From NCBI GenBank assembly GCA_009663005.1, contig CM018895.1, forward strand, positions 17,081,123 through 17,123,981: a stretch of 42,859 nucleotides of DNA, given 5' to 3'. Under the pieces are notes generated by a model. The model saw nothing but the letters and a program-made list of their open reading frames with translations. It did no database searches and was not told where the DNA came from. The stretch comes from Actinidia chinensis. Lineage: Eukaryota > Streptophyta > Magnoliopsida > Ericales > Actinidiaceae. The position numbers and the translations under genes were made by a program. Of the stretch, positions 1-11,496 are shown one piece after another (the first letter of the stretch is position 1; every line of letters starts with the position of its first letter).

Positions 1-1593
1 TATAATTAATAGAAGTTGGAGGGCTGAAGTGTGATTTTAGAAAAATATTGAATTTGAGTTTCCTTCGTCCGAAAGGCGCCGAAAGAGCGCCGAAAGGATG
101 CAATAAAAATAAATAATAAAAAATATAATAAAATAATAAAATAATAAAATAATAATTTTATTTTAAATATACTATTATACAATCTATACATAGGTTAATT
201 CTATAAGTATTTAAATAAAGAGAAGTAACTATAGAGAAATAATGGGAGAAATTATATGGTTTGGTGGTTAAGTTTTGATCATGAGAGATAGGGGTGCAGA
301 TCACGGTGAGATGACGTGGATCATGCAAAATTTTAGTATGACGATCATGGAGCTGATCTTCATATCCGACGGTGTCAAATTCTATTTTGGGTAAAGGGGT
401 TAGTTTTTTAGGTTTTACTTTGGATTTTTGTTAATCCTTATATAAAGTCCTATTAAGATATTATTTTTTTGTATTAAACTTGAAATGAAAATTTAGTTTT
501 GATGAGCAAAATTTTTTTATGCGAAAATTAGAGAAGAAATTTGGAAATTTTATCTAAAATTATTTTTATTTTAATATCAGATTTATTGTCAAATTAATGC
601 TCATAAATGCTTATAAAAATATTTGACATTATTTCATTAAATTGTCTCTTTAATGAATTATGTTGGTTACATTGACTTGATTGATAAAAGTTGATTCTTA
701 TGTATACTGGTGAAAGTTAATATTAAATATAAAAAGTTCAAAAATACATAAAATTGGGTTTTTAGAAATGAAATTGAATGAGAATGAGAATTGTATAGGA
801 ATGACACGCTTAAACATACCGGAATTAGATGGCTAGATTAAGCACAGAATAAAAGTTCCTAAATGGCAAAGATACGAGGAATGTATAACCCACGGTTGAA
901 TGAAAGTCCGGAAGTTGACAATAAAGTCCTAGGATGGCAAAGTACGGAGGGAATGTCAAGCCCACGTGAAGAAAGTCGGAATGACAAAATGTGAAAGCCT
1001 AGATGGGCAACGTCGGAGGGAATGTCATAAGCCCACGGTTGGAAAAAGTCCGGAATGTTGACAAAATAAAAGTCCTAGATGGCAACGTACGGAGGGAATA
1101 TCATAGCCCACGGTGAAAGTTCCGGAAAGTTGAATGCGTGTTATCTCACGTGCTTAGTGCATAATAGATGGTTAGGTATTGGTCTAAAATGTGTTTATTC
1201 TTAAATTATTGGAGTAATGCCTTGGAGCAAAGTGAATTTTTTGTAAACCTGTTGATTTGAGAAATCAAGGATTGAATCAAAAGTATATTTTGATATAAAT
1301 AAAAGCATACTTTATTGTATCTATTTTTCATAGTATATTTTTTTGTATCATGGTTTTGGCTTGAAGTATCAGTCCTTGTTAAATCTTTTCAAGGTAACTC
1401 ACTTTACTATAAACAATGATTTTCAGGTACCGAGGGTTATCCTGCGTCTTGAGGCATGTGGATGCCAGTTGTGCTGTTTTAATTTGATAAACATATTAAA
1501 TGTTGTATATTATTTCCGCACTCTGATGTAAATGAACAATTTATTGTCCTTTTTTTTATTTGCTTTTTCGCATTGTGAGTTGTTTTGCTTACT

Positions 1594-1624
<31 letters not shown>
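1..1624 (+). mobile_element. LTR fragment of a Ty3/gypsy-type retrotransposon (5' end cut by window)
   Basis: The stretch ends with GGGGCGTGACA (1614-1624), the kind of 3' terminus seen on many plant gypsy LTRs. Positions 1-390 match the LTR at about 32130-32620: both carry a 'ggaggg(a)ctgaagtgt' motif, a 'ccgaaagg' motif, and then a closely similar block around 'gaaattatatggt' and 'ttaagttttgatcatga'. A long non-coding LTR with internal subrepeats and a 'ttttcaggtaccgaggg' acceptor-like motif (about 1421) is typical of Tekay/Del-like LTRs; the lineage is inferred. No ORF in it looks real. The start lies outside the window. Confidence 0.6.
851..1132 (+). repeat. Tandem subrepeats inside the LTR, about 72 bp x 4
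   Basis: Four head-to-tail copies start near 851, 923, 994 and 1067. Each carries 'agtcctagatggcaacgta', 'ggagggaatgtcat', 'agcccacgg' and 'aagtccggaa'. The copies differ by point changes and small indels. Such subrepeats are common in long gypsy LTRs. Confidence 0.85.
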
Positions 1625-1625
<1 letters not shown>

Positions 1626-2640
1626 AGAGTTCAATTTGTTTTGAAAAAAAATGGATTTTTAAAACTGTTTTGTAATGTAATTGCAGATTTTGGTTTCCAT
1701 TTTTTTTCCAGATTACAGTTTCTGATTTTTCCAGATTTTGAATTTCAATTTTGTTTCTAGATTTCAGTTTTCGTCAATGAAGCCGGGTATAGCAGTAAAA
1801 CATTTCCAAATAATTAAAATAAACATAACGATTTTTAAACACACAAGAACTTCAACCAAGCCCCTCCTCTCCTCTTCCTTCCCTTTCCCCTCTTTTCTTG
1901 TAATTTGGGGGATCATGAGAAATTTCAAGATTAATTATTCACATTCATTTACCAGCGTCTCCCGGTCCGAATAAAAATAATCATGAGAAATATAATATTA
2001 GAGAAATATTGTGCGATGCCTGATATCTTAGTTTACACAAACAATTATTCAGCTAGTAAACCTGATAGGTTTTCACTAAAGAAAACTCAAGATCCAAACC
2101 TAACTTTCTTATTGCAAGAGAGTATCCATTTATCTCTCTAAACCTAGTAAGCGTATTTTGGTCAATATTATTCATGTGGGGAATTATTGAAAAAAAAAAG
2201 TGATTTTAAAACATGAGGTTCAGTTGACTTCGAGGCGAAATAGATGAGATTTTGATTCATATTTTTTGATGAAATTAAGTAGAAATATCTTCTCCTCCAT
2301 GAGAGATTTTCAATGATATAAAGTATGTTCAGAATCATTAAGGGATGAATAAAATATCGTATCTCAATGAGCTAGATGAATCAGCCAAATGTGGTGAAAA
2401 AACTCTCAATCATACATTGATTGTGTGAGAGAAGTGAGAAAGTTTTATAAAGCTCAAGGTTGCCCCACGCCCCTTGGGTTATCCAAGTTTTTAGAGGAGG
2501 ATGAATATGAGTTAGGTTTCTCTCTATACCTCACGCATGTGTCGCTGCCAGGACGACCTACACGGGCTAAGCTTGGGTTCGAGGTTCACAAGTCGTGGGC
2601 TTATAGCTCTATGTTGGTCCTTATCGTTTTGGGCCATAGA
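1625..2640. other. No gene recognised; AT-rich, possibly internal leader of the LTR element
   Basis: The DNA directly after the LTR end has T-rich runs (1680-1760) and a pyrimidine-rich block (1858-1900). I see no clear primer-binding site after the LTR and no coding similarity. The short ORFs here read like chance. Confidence 0.5.
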
Positions 2641-2686
2641 CCTAAGGACCATATTGACTGGTTGACTTTTCAATAGTCAGAATCTT

Positions 2687-2872
2687 GAAAAGTCACTAGT
2701 TACAGAATCTTCTAGTATTAATACACCAGTTATTTGAAAAGTCACCAGTTACAGAATCTTCTAGTATTAATACACCAGTTAATGAGGGAGTATCTTCTAG
2801 TGTTAACACACCAATTAATGGGAGAGTTATAGAATCTTCTAGGGTTAATATTCCAATTAATGGGAGAGTTAA
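2687..2872 (+). repeat. Tandem repeats, 49-bp period then shorter degenerate copies
   Basis: Copies beginning at 2687 and 2736 are nearly identical (gaaaagtcac, ttacagaatcttctagtatt, aatacaccagtta). They are followed by two shorter copies that keep 'atcttctag', 'ttaa', 'ccaattaatggg' and 'agagtta'. Confidence 0.85.
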
Positions 2873-2879
2873 AAAATTG

Positions 2880-3028
2880 TTAATGGTTTCTGTTACACAA
2901 CTATTATGACCACATTATAGTCATCAATTCTCCTACAATAAATGCAGTATTAATACACTAGTTAAATGGTTGTTGTTACAAAACATTATCACCACATTAT
3001 AGTCACAAATCCTCATGCAATAAATGTC
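2880..3028 (+). repeat. Tandem duplication, about 84-bp period
   Basis: The block at 2880-2943 recurs at about 2964-3028, sharing 'gttaca', 'accacattatagtca' and 'caataaatg'. It directly precedes the TATA-like box at 3044. Confidence 0.75.
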
Positions 3029-3420
3029 AGAGGCTCCACTGCCTATAAATTGCAGCCATTCTTTTATTTTTAACACAGCAACAACCGGAAGCACACACTA
3101 CTCTAGGAGAGCCTTTCTTTCAGGTTTTGTTTTCCTATAGAGAGATCAGAAGCACTATGGGTTCGCCGGTCTAGCTAGTTGGGTACTAACACTAATCGAA
3201 GTATGTTGTTTTATTTCGGAGGCGATGTCCATTAACTCAACGCACTAGTGGGCGACGAATTATCCTTAAAGAGATATTGTGAGACATGAGACTCACAAGT
3301 TTTGATATTTTGGTTTGCAGATTATATGTCTTTTAGGTTTTGTAACTTTTAATTTTTGTTTTGTTGTTTGAAATATGTTATGTATTCTATTTCAATAAAA
3401 TTGTTTATTTTATTCGTTAT

Positions 3421-5689
3421 GTATTACTCTTCGATTTATAACAGGATGTAACTGAATTATTTGTTGAACTCATAAAATCAATATATATGAATGCGTCACA
3501 TTAGATGGTAAATAAAAAATTATTAAAATAAATAAAAGTATAATTTTTTTCTTAGGAGAATAATCTACAAAACAGAATTATTGCTCGAAATTTACTTTCA
3601 AGAATGACGTGTTAGTGGCCGTTTTTAAGTCATGACCTTGAATTAATCTTAGGTGTGTTAGTTTGAATTAAAAGGTAACGTTACTTAATTTGCAAGAAAA
3701 AGGTATGAATATTCTGTACGAAAATGTTTTTGCATATTAATATATCATTACTTTATGTTTTTTTGTTTTATACAAGAAAAAAAGGTTCAAAAACTTAATT
3801 GTGCTTTTAATGGAAGAGGGAAAGAAATGGCTCAACCTAAAGTGTCATTTTCCTATTATCCTAAACAGGGGAATTTTAGGAACTTTTAAACAGTTTTTGG
3901 CAAAGCAATTCACACACCTAGAGGAAATAAATGTATTTTAATGAATTATTGCATCTACATTTTGATAATATAAATTTAATTGTCGTTAGAATTTTTATAC
4001 TTTTATGGTAAAAGAATAATATTTTTGTCTTTATCATTCTATACTGTAAGATTCCCTTGCCAGCACTATTGGAGCCAGCCCATAGCTTTAATTTGGCCCT
4101 TGCTCATGAACAATGAAATTGATCTTCTGAATTAGTTGGTTTTTGGGGCCAGATACTGAGTTATAAAAAAATTATCCACCGTAAAATCTCATTTGACAAG
4201 GATTCGTTAAATCTTAGATGGAATATTGATTCATGAACATAATTTTTGTTGAAGATATGTCTGTACACATTTGTTTATAGGTTATAATGAACAATGAAGA
4301 AAGTCCACTATTTTGTGTACAAAGGGTTTTCCAGGGAGCGATAGTTCTACATGCTTGAGGGAGGAGAGGAGTGTAGAGGATGTAGTCTCGGTACACGGGG
4401 CCTTTTTTCCCTTCTTTTTTTTTTCTTTTTTCCATTTTTTCTTGGACAACACTGGGCGAGGTACATTATTGGTGGTTTCGTTGGGCATTTGATCGTGATC
4501 AAATGGTGATGCAAGTCTGAATGCGCTCGTAAATCCTTAAATCCTTATTACAAAATTACGAATAGAACCCAAGAAAATTTGTCGAACTCTCTTTATTCTA
4601 TCCATTTCCAACCTACAAAAAAAAAAAGAAAAAATATCTAAAAATAAGTTTAATTTTCCCCTTGAGTTGTCACTTCAAGGGTCATATACTTTTTATTCAA
4701 CTTTTTTAGTTTACAACTTAAGCTCAAAGAGTTTTCCAAAAGAATCAATCATTGTAAAACCCCCACTAAGAAATTTATCCTTTTAGCTATTTTTTTTTTC
4801 AAATTTGAATTTTCTTATATTTTCAAATTTCTCGTCGTCGGTAGGAAGTAAAAAAGTATAAAATTTTGAGTTAACGCTGAAAAATATATTCTAAAGATGA
4901 TTTTTTTAAAAAAATAAAGTAACTAAAAATTTCAAAAAGAGCTAATGCCAAATTGAGCCACATCTACATGTGAGTGTTGATATGAAAGATGGCTTTCATT
5001 AAAATTTCTTAAAAAAAAAGAGTGGGAGAAGTTACTCATTAGTTTCGGTGAAGCAATGCTTTAGGGCCTTAGGCCATTAACGGCCTGACACAAATGTGTA
5101 GTTGATAAGTCCAACTAAATAGTTTTTGGAAGACTTAGATATTTTAACTAGCTGATTTATGGGGTTGGTGACCACAGTACTGTCCATTTTCCAATTAGCC
5201 TTTTCATGGGAAAGCCTAGGGCCGATGGCTTGTTTCAAGAACACTAGGTAACCCAAGCTCTATCTATACCAATTTTGTTTTAAAAAGTTATTTGGCTCTA
5301 ACCAATATTTTTTTTTATGACCCATTATCTTTAATCAGTCCAATTGATTTAAGAGAGACTAATTTAGAAGTTCTGAAAATAACAATTAAACAAACCTCTA
5401 GTGGTATTAAAGAAGACTCTAACCAAGTTTTGTTACTACTAGCATAATAGGTAAAGGAAGATACGTATTCAAGAGCTGAAATCTTCTTTCTATTAATCAA
5501 TTAACTAAGAGAAAAAAAAGTACTATCTTTTTCAAATTACCATGAGTTGAATACATGATTTTCACAAGGCTAGCTGTATTACACACGTATGTATCTATTC
5601 ACTCGTCTAACTCCGATCAACTCTGCTAAATTATGACTTTAAAGACATAAAATATTGGTAGCTAAAATGAATAGGTTTTTTTTTGGTTG
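3421..5689. other. AT-rich stretch, no gene seen
   Basis: I find only AT-rich sequence with homopolymer runs, for example T/C-rich 4400-4440 and A-rich 4617-4632. The longest ORFs are about 70 codons on the minus strand, overlap each other in different frames and match nothing I know. I see no repeat partner elsewhere in the window. Confidence 0.6.
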
Positions 5690-5763
5690 GTAGCTAAATC
5701 GAAGATAGATACCTACGATGACTGGACAACGCTTGACAGTGGTTGTAGACGACGGGACCTAGT
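5690..5763 (-). mobile_element. LTR-like repeat X, copy 1, distal part (split by gypsy insertion)
   Basis: From about 5696 this aligns with 15165-15225 in copy 2: 'aaatcgaagatagatacctacg' here resembles 'aaatcgaaaatagacacctacg' there. The match stops at the gypsy LTR boundary and resumes at 12228, so the two pieces were one before the gypsy element inserted. Orientation is taken from the TATA-like signals on the minus strand of both copies. Confidence 0.65.
5759..5763. repeat. Target-site duplication CTAGT, left copy
   Basis: CTAGT lies directly before the left LTR. The identical CTAGT lies directly after the right LTR at 12228-12232. Confidence 0.9.
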
Positions 5764-6493
5764 TGGTACGAACTCCGTGTCGTTGTAACGAAACCCCGTA
5801 TCAAGTATTGTTGCCTAAGACCGTCTACGTCAGGTTTAGATGGAAACCGCGACCCAACACCTATAAAGGTAGATGTGAACCTTGGTATAAAGAGGGACGC
5901 CACAATCAAGGGTGAAATACTCGATGATAAGTCAAGAAATGAACGCCACAGAGAATCTGATAAGTCAAATTAGTTCTCAAAGAACATAGAGAAATTACTC
6001 TCACTCAATACAACCACCCCATCTTCAAAAGGAAAGAGTACAATTGATACTATAAGGCCATAAAGATCAGCCCTTTAGCAACAATTCTTCAATAAAAAAA
6101 AACTATTGCCTCAATTTAAGGAAGTCAAACCTAACTTTATCCCTTAATTTCAGCCAAAAATTCTGCCACAATAAAAATTTCAATTTAATAAAGACCAGCA
6201 TCTTGACATAATTCCTAATTTCAGCCCAAAGTTGTGCAACAAGAAATTTTCCTCAATTTAGGAAGTCAGCTCCTCATTTGTCTATTGACTTTCTGGGACT
6301 TGAAATGCTTATTAAGGGCGGATAATTTGGGTCCATCACCATCAATGGCTCCATTTTGCTGTTTGAGCCCCAAATCCTTGATCAGTCCCCTTAATGCATT
6401 TGAATTCTGGCACGTGCTCTTGTAATTGGGCCCTAGGCCAATGGGAACTGCATTGATCCGTATTCCTGGGTCTCGTTTAGCCATGCCTCATCA
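5764..6493 (-). repeat. Left LTR (3' LTR of the minus-strand element)
   Basis: It begins TGGTACGAACTCCGTG and ends CCTCATCA on the plus strand. It matches 11497-12227 throughout, with many single-base indels. The final pol codons appear to run to its edge. Confidence 0.93.
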
Positions 6494-6506
6494 TTCCCCT
6501 CTTCTT
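6494..6506 (-). promoter_or_regulatory. Polypurine tract of the gypsy element
   Basis: On the minus strand this reads AAGAAGAGGGGAA, directly next to the 3' LTR, where plus-strand DNA synthesis would be primed. It overlaps the last decayed codons of pol. Confidence 0.8.
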
Positions 6507-6760
6507 GGAAAGGATTTGTCCTCAAATAAGTTCATCACCTCCAGCAAAAGACTCAAATCAGAAATATTGAAGGTAGCCACTTACATTATAGTCACCGGGG
6601 AAGTCCAAGTTGTATGCATTGTGGTTATGCGTTCCAAGCCTTGGAACGGTCCGTTCCCCTACTGGTAGTAATTGGGATGTTCCGTTGAGTTGAGCACCGC
6701 TCCTTACGCATGTGTAACCAAACCCAATCTCCAGGTTCAAAAATGCCTGTTGCAGCCTTA
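6494..6760 (-). pseudogene. Decayed C-terminus of gypsy pol (GPY/F-like module)
   Basis: The minus strand encodes a recognisable run: NLEIGFGY, then GERTVPRLGTHNHNAYNLDF and PGDYNVS. Plant gypsy integrases end with a GDGPFQVL...NDNAYKLDLPGEYNVS-type motif, which this resembles with frameshifts. It continues as remnants of a terminal acidic segment up to the polypurine tract. I see no chromodomain after it. Confidence 0.75.
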
Positions 6761-7066
6761 TTGCTTGTTTCGCTATTGCTAAGTTTTTCCTTTCAATGTG
6801 AAAGTTTTGCTTTCTAATGGGTGGATTGCTTTACAAGTTCAGACGTTCTTTTTTTCCATACAAATTCATATGCTCAGTCAAAGGTAATGGAAGATAAATC
6901 CAAAGGAGTTAAAGATTAAAACAATAAAACAATCTCAAAATGGTGAAAATTTAGTAGCAGAGGAACAGACGATTATAAGCAAATTCAACATGACGGCAAA
7001 TAATCTTCCCATGTTTAATTTTTTTTTTGTATAATTGTCCGCAACAAAGTAGATAGAGTCCATTGA

Positions 7067-7610
7067 CTACTCTGTGACCATCGGTTTGAGGATGACAAGT
7101 AGTTGAAACTCAACTTGGTCACTAATTGCCCCATTATATAAAGCTTCCAGAAATAACTCAAGAATTTGCTCTCTACCAGAAACAATTTGTTCTAGGTTAG
7201 ACCACTGTAAACGCATAATTCTATAAAGAACAGCCTCCAGCACATGTGAAGTATCATCCAATTTTGTGACATGGAAATAAAATGTGCCCATTTTGAAAAT
7301 AATCTGTACACAACAACAAAAAACTGAATCTTCCCACGTTTAGACCTAGTAACCAACACACAAATCCATGAAATATCAATCCATGGCTCAATAGGGAATA
7401 GAGAGGAGTATACACAACCGTGGTGCTGCACTCGAGACTTAGCTTGATTACGGTGATACATCGTCCACAGATCCTTCAATGTCTCGTTTCATATGTGGCC
7501 AAGAAAAATGTTCCTGCAAATAGCTAAAGTTTGCAAGTCCAAAATGTCCATCAAGCCTCCACCATGGCGATTCTCTAACCAGCAATTTCTCTCACAGAAG
7601 CAATTAGGCA
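7067..7610 (-). pseudogene. Decayed gypsy integrase
   Basis: On the minus strand, 7480-7610 retains a ...RELL-like, ...GGGLMDI...LDLQTLAI pattern that fits the zinc-binding N-terminal region of gypsy integrases. The next part reads MYHRNQAKSRVQHHG, EPWIDISWICVLVTRSKRGK and FFVVVYRLFSKWAHFI. That fits the catalytic-core motif of the family, which normally includes DISMDFVLGLP and VVVDRFSKMAHFI. The core aspartate of VVVDRFS reads as Y here, and the frame breaks repeatedly. Integrase would insert the cDNA; this copy cannot be functional. Confidence 0.85.
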
Positions 7611-8128
7611 CGCATATTGTCTCACGAAACAAGGAATCCATCATGTAAAAATACCTTCCATTTGGGATTTACTCGATCATTTATATCTTCAAAAAATCAT
7701 GGTTGGGAATATAATTCCTTAATTTCTCAAAACCAAGTAATTTAGCATAAAGAGTGAATTGAAAGCATAAGTAACCTGCGAGAAAAGTGCATCGGGCAAC
7801 GACGTTTCCTTACCTTGCTTGTATCGATAACGTACGGAAACGGGAGAAATGTCTCGATTGAACTCCATCCATCGGCATGTTTTTGTTCAGTGTTGTTGTC
7901 CCTTTAACTGTTTCAAGGACTCGTAATCTGTCAGGATTCACGAATTCTCTATGCCATAGTAGTGAGCCATGTCTCACGCCCTACCAATGCATACAACTCC
8001 TTATATAAGTCGGGTAGTTTAAGGCTGCCCCATTAGTTTCTCACTGAAGTAAGCTATTGGTCGTCCTCTTGCATTAAACTGCAGCATATACCCCATACCT
8101 GAAGTATCACATTTCAATTTCAAACATT

Positions 8129-8440
8129 TTAAACAAAATGGGCCAAAGATAATAAAGGAGTGTTGGTAAGCCTTTGCTTGACCAATGAAAGGCCTTTTCT
8201 TGCTCGTCTCCCCAACTTAAAACCCACGTGTTTATGATTATCGTAAGTGGTGCGACTATGTTGCCTGAATGAAATCTCACAACTGTCGGTAGAAACTAGC
8301 AAGTCCATGAAACTCCTCCACATTACCTGCGGTTGTGGGACGCGACCATTCTTGGATGAACGTATCTTCTCACGCATCAACATGTAGGCCCCTGGGCACT
8401 TCACACAAAGCAGAAACCCAAGATTATCTGTACAAAAGGT
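8129..8440 (-). pseudogene. Decayed gypsy RNase H-proximal / RT thumb region
   Basis: The minus-strand reading shows EKIRSSKNGRVPQPQ, VMWRSFMDLLVST and then GRRARKGLSLVKQRLTNTPLLSLAHF. The last run resembles the family motif W.EEQE.AF..VK..LT.APLLSLPDF that links RT to RNase H in plant gypsy elements. Small frameshifts separate the pieces. Confidence 0.8.
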
Positions 8441-8749
8441 ACACTTCTTAAGATTGACAAATAACTTTTCTTGTCTAAGTACAATCTAAAAAACGATTTT
8501 AAATATTGTACATTTCATCTAAGTTTTGCTATATATGAGGATATCATCAAAATTACAACCAACACATTTCGATAAATGCCACGCAAAATATGATTCATTA
8601 AAACGCATTATGAAAGTACTCGGAGATTAGTTTAGATCAATGACATTACTAACCACTGTATACAATTCAGATTTAGTGTGCATGCAGTTTTCCCACTCAT
8701 CGCCTTCTTCATTTGGATTTGAGGATATCACTTTTCAAGTAAATTTAGA

Positions 8750-9182
8750 AAATACACAAGAACCATGCAATTCATCTAGCATATCCTATAAACGCGGAAT
8801 CGGATGACGATACTTACCGTATAGTGTTTATTGTGCCCCTCGGGCAATCCAACGCACATTCTCCATGTCCATCCTTTTGGAACTAACAAAACTGGAACTG
8901 CACATGGACTCATGCTTTCCCTAACCTACCCTTTTTAACAATTCACTAACCTGCTTGAAGCTCCTTTGTCCGTTGGGTACTCCTATAAGCTGGTCGGTTT
9001 GGAATGGAAGCTCCGGGTACAAAAAGAAGCTGATTGCTTGAGTCCTCGAATGGGAGGTAAAACCAGTGGCATCTCTCGGGAAAAGCGTCCTCAAATTCCT
9101 GACAAAAGAGATACAACAGAACTATGTATAACAGAGTCAAGTCCGTTAGTGTAATAATGCCTCCTTGTACAGAGACAATCAT
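8750..9182 (-). pseudogene. Decayed gypsy reverse transcriptase, N-terminal part
   Basis: The minus strand reads [32 protein letters not shown] and KELQ. Further on it reads [15 protein letters not shown] and a degraded DG...RMCVD-like run near 8840-8930. These are the standard opening motifs of plant gypsy RT ([44 protein letters not shown]). Frameshifts and stops are frequent, and I did not see a YVDD-type active site. Confidence 0.85.
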
Positions 9183-9399
9183 GGCTGATTTGAAAACATT
9201 GGCTCTCTTGATTTTGGCTTTTGCCTAAAAATTCTTTTGTTTCTCTCTGTGTACCTCAATAGCGGATCTATTATTGCCTTTTCTCTCTTTTTTCCTCGGC
9301 CTATCTCTCCTTTTCACTCTTTTTTGTTCACTCCTTTTTGTAATCTCACTTGATCTTCATGAATGGTTTCGGTGATAAAGGTACAAGGGTTATGGGTCG

Positions 9400-9659
9400 T
9401 TGATAAGCGAAAATGAATATTTATTCTGTGAACCCATCATGCTTCACCCGGCTATCGAACTGGACAGGTCGTGCCTAAAAACAAGTGCCCAGCTTTGCAT
9501 CGGTTACTACATCACACAAAACATGCATCTCATATTACAGACGGAACGCCACTGAACCTGTTTAGTCACCCTCAACTCACATACTATTATAACCAGTGCC
9601 AATTTATAAGGCTTAGGATGCAGTACGTTGGCAATCCTAATTATTAACCTGATGGTTGA

Positions 9660-9693
<34 letters not shown>

Positions 9694-9710
9694 CGCTTAA
9701 ACATACATTG
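9400..9710 (-). pseudogene. Decayed gypsy protease region
   Basis: The minus strand retains a ...IIDGGSCTN-like degraded run, then HPKPYKLA, and CELRVTKQVQ. In plant gypsy elements the aspartic protease and its downstream linker carry a [DG]SG/GGS..N motif followed by HP.PYKLQWL and VTKQV. The D-S/T-G triad is not intact, so only the surroundings support this call. Confidence 0.6.
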
Positions 9711-9894
9711 TCCTTGACATTAGCATCTAGTGTAATGAAAGATGTTCTATCGTCGAAATTCAGCTTAGTTCTTCATTTGCAAGCTCAACGATCTCCGTGC
9801 CACTAACGTCAATTGCATACGGAAGCTAAATATTCTTCATCAAAGGCGTCCTATAATGGAGACAGGGATTTAAGATCATCTTCGTACATCGGTC

Positions 9895-10122
9895 TCAATT
9901 TATCCATATCCGCATCACCATAAACCCGTTATTCGGGCATTGACTTGTATGTGTCCTGCCCTTAACATTTAAAGCATTTATATAACGATTATGAGGGTTA
10001 GGAGTTTCAGTTATACCCGGATTTTCTTGTTTGGACAGGCTCAGGCTTTGTTTGAAATGGAAGCCGTTTGGGCCTTTGTCTTCTTTCTTTGGATAGTTCG
10101 ATCTCCAAGAATTGGATTGCAA
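9895..10122 (-). pseudogene. Decayed gypsy gag C-terminus with zinc-knuckle remnant
   Basis: The minus strand ends with KGRTHTSQCPNNGFMVMR (about 9910-9965). That fits the second half of a gag CCHC knuckle (CFKCLGRGH...QCPN-type) followed by the family's 'MIMRD'. The first cysteines have been lost in the readable frame. Confidence 0.7.
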
Positions 10123-10243
10123 GTTTGATGAAGGTAGTGTGTATTGCCCCCTCCTCTTGAGCTATGCTCAATTTTGATAGCCTTTTGCACCATGTCTTGT
10201 ATCTTCACATAACGGTGAAATCAACATATTAGCAATCTCCGAT

Positions 10244-10510
10244 TTAAGCCATTAAGAAACGAGCCAGGGTTGCTTCGCGGTCTTCTTCCACATCTGCCCA
10301 ATCATTGAAAATTCTCCATCTCGTGTAAATAGTCTTCCACACTTCGATTCCTTGCGTGAGACCTTGCAATTTTTGAATACAAGCATCTGTAGAAATGGCT
10401 GGGAACAAAGCGCTTTTCATACTGGACGTCAGTCTTTCCCCGTCGCAATTGACGTTCTTCAATTCCGTCTCCTGCACAATAAAACTAAATGATCCCACCA
10501 AATCACAGAA
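10244..10510 (-). pseudogene. Decayed gypsy gag (retrotransposon gag domain)
   Basis: Minus-strand residues read LQGLTQGIEVWKTIY followed by VEEDREATLARFLMA. Plant gypsy gag domains carry LQ.LTQG..SVEDYYKEME and ADVEEDREATMARFL.GL at this point. The usual flanks are in other frames. Confidence 0.8.
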
Positions 10511-11482
10511 TAGTCAGTAAATTCAATCACAGCTATTTTTACCTTTTGTGCTTTGGAATAGTGGTACAATCAAAACGAGTTAGAGTTCCATCTTTTTTTC
10601 CCTTCAAGGTAGGCCTTTCAGGATCAGATTGTCCTTGAAACGACAGAAACCTTCATCTTTATACAATTACAGCTACCATCCCCTTGGTCTATCCTCCTAT
10701 CTAGTTATTCCTCCTAGACTACCCACGCGATCCTCCTCCTCGCCATACTCAGTCCCATAGTAATTATTACTTCTCTCTAACTGAGCTCTTTCTCCTAGGG
10801 CTCGTGGAACGGTTGTAGCTGCTCCGGCGGTGAGTTCTCCAATTGATATAAGCATTCATGCATTGTCCAATTTCCCTATCTCATATAATGTCTCATCTCG
10901 CCCACTAATGCCTCCTTCAAAACTTTAGATCCACTAGAATGGAAAGAATCATCTGTAAGTGCTTTCCTATCTCTATTTGCAGACATGTTTTCTACAAAAT
11001 AAAGATTAGAAGAAACAAAACAAAACAAAAAAAGGACCTCACAGCCTCCCTTACGTGTTTCAATTGACTAATGAATTCACTAACCGCTCGTGTTTAACAC
11101 AATAAATTGGCTCGTAAACTCTCAATATGTAACTTACCACTCTGTTCTCGTTTCATTGTTTATTTCTCAAAAAATTCTTATCAAAACTAATCAAAACAAA
11201 TAATCAGAATTTCTAGTCAAGTTCGCACATGCCAAAGAGAGATTTATTAGGTTCACACGAACGAATCACAAAGAGACTGGAATAACAAAGTATAGGACAA
11301 GCAAATCAAAGACGAGTTCCTACTATCAGAATTTTTTTTTCTCGAAATATTAATGCATGGAACAAGATACAATTTTTTTTCTTTTTCTTTTTTTTTTTTT
11401 GACCCTGACAAGTACTAGAATTGATCAAACGACATTCAAGAAGAAGAGCAAAGATAGATTAAACCTGATGTTAGAAGCCTAA
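10511..11482 (-). other. 5' leader and gag start region of the gypsy element, no readable ORF
   Basis: Between the PBS and the readable gag remnant the minus strand shows only broken frames. It has low-complexity A- and T-rich runs (11017-11033, 11370-11400). No separate gene is seen. Confidence 0.6.
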
Positions 11483-11494
11483 GCTCTGATACCA
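11483..11494 (-). promoter_or_regulatory. Primer-binding site (initiator tRNA-Met type)
   Basis: On the minus strand this reads TGGTATCAGAGC. That is the standard plant LTR-retrotransposon PBS complementary to the 3' end of initiator tRNA-Met. It lies 2 nt from the 5' LTR. Confidence 0.95.
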
Positions 11495-11496
11495 AA

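Larger units (their letters stand above)
2640..3420 (+). mobile_element. Promoter-bearing repeat, candidate LTR
   Basis: Two sets of direct repeats (2687-2872 and 2880-3028) lead into a TATA-like box at 3044-3050 (tataaat), then a leader-like stretch. Upstream repeats, a TATA box and no ORF are what an LTR U3-R region looks like. I could not find a partner LTR, a PBS or target-site duplications, so this may equally be an ordinary promoter remnant. Confidence 0.35.

Noticed and set aside
4214..4488. Overlapping Lys-rich minus-strand ORFs
   Set aside because: They come from a T-rich tract read in two frames. No domain and no support.
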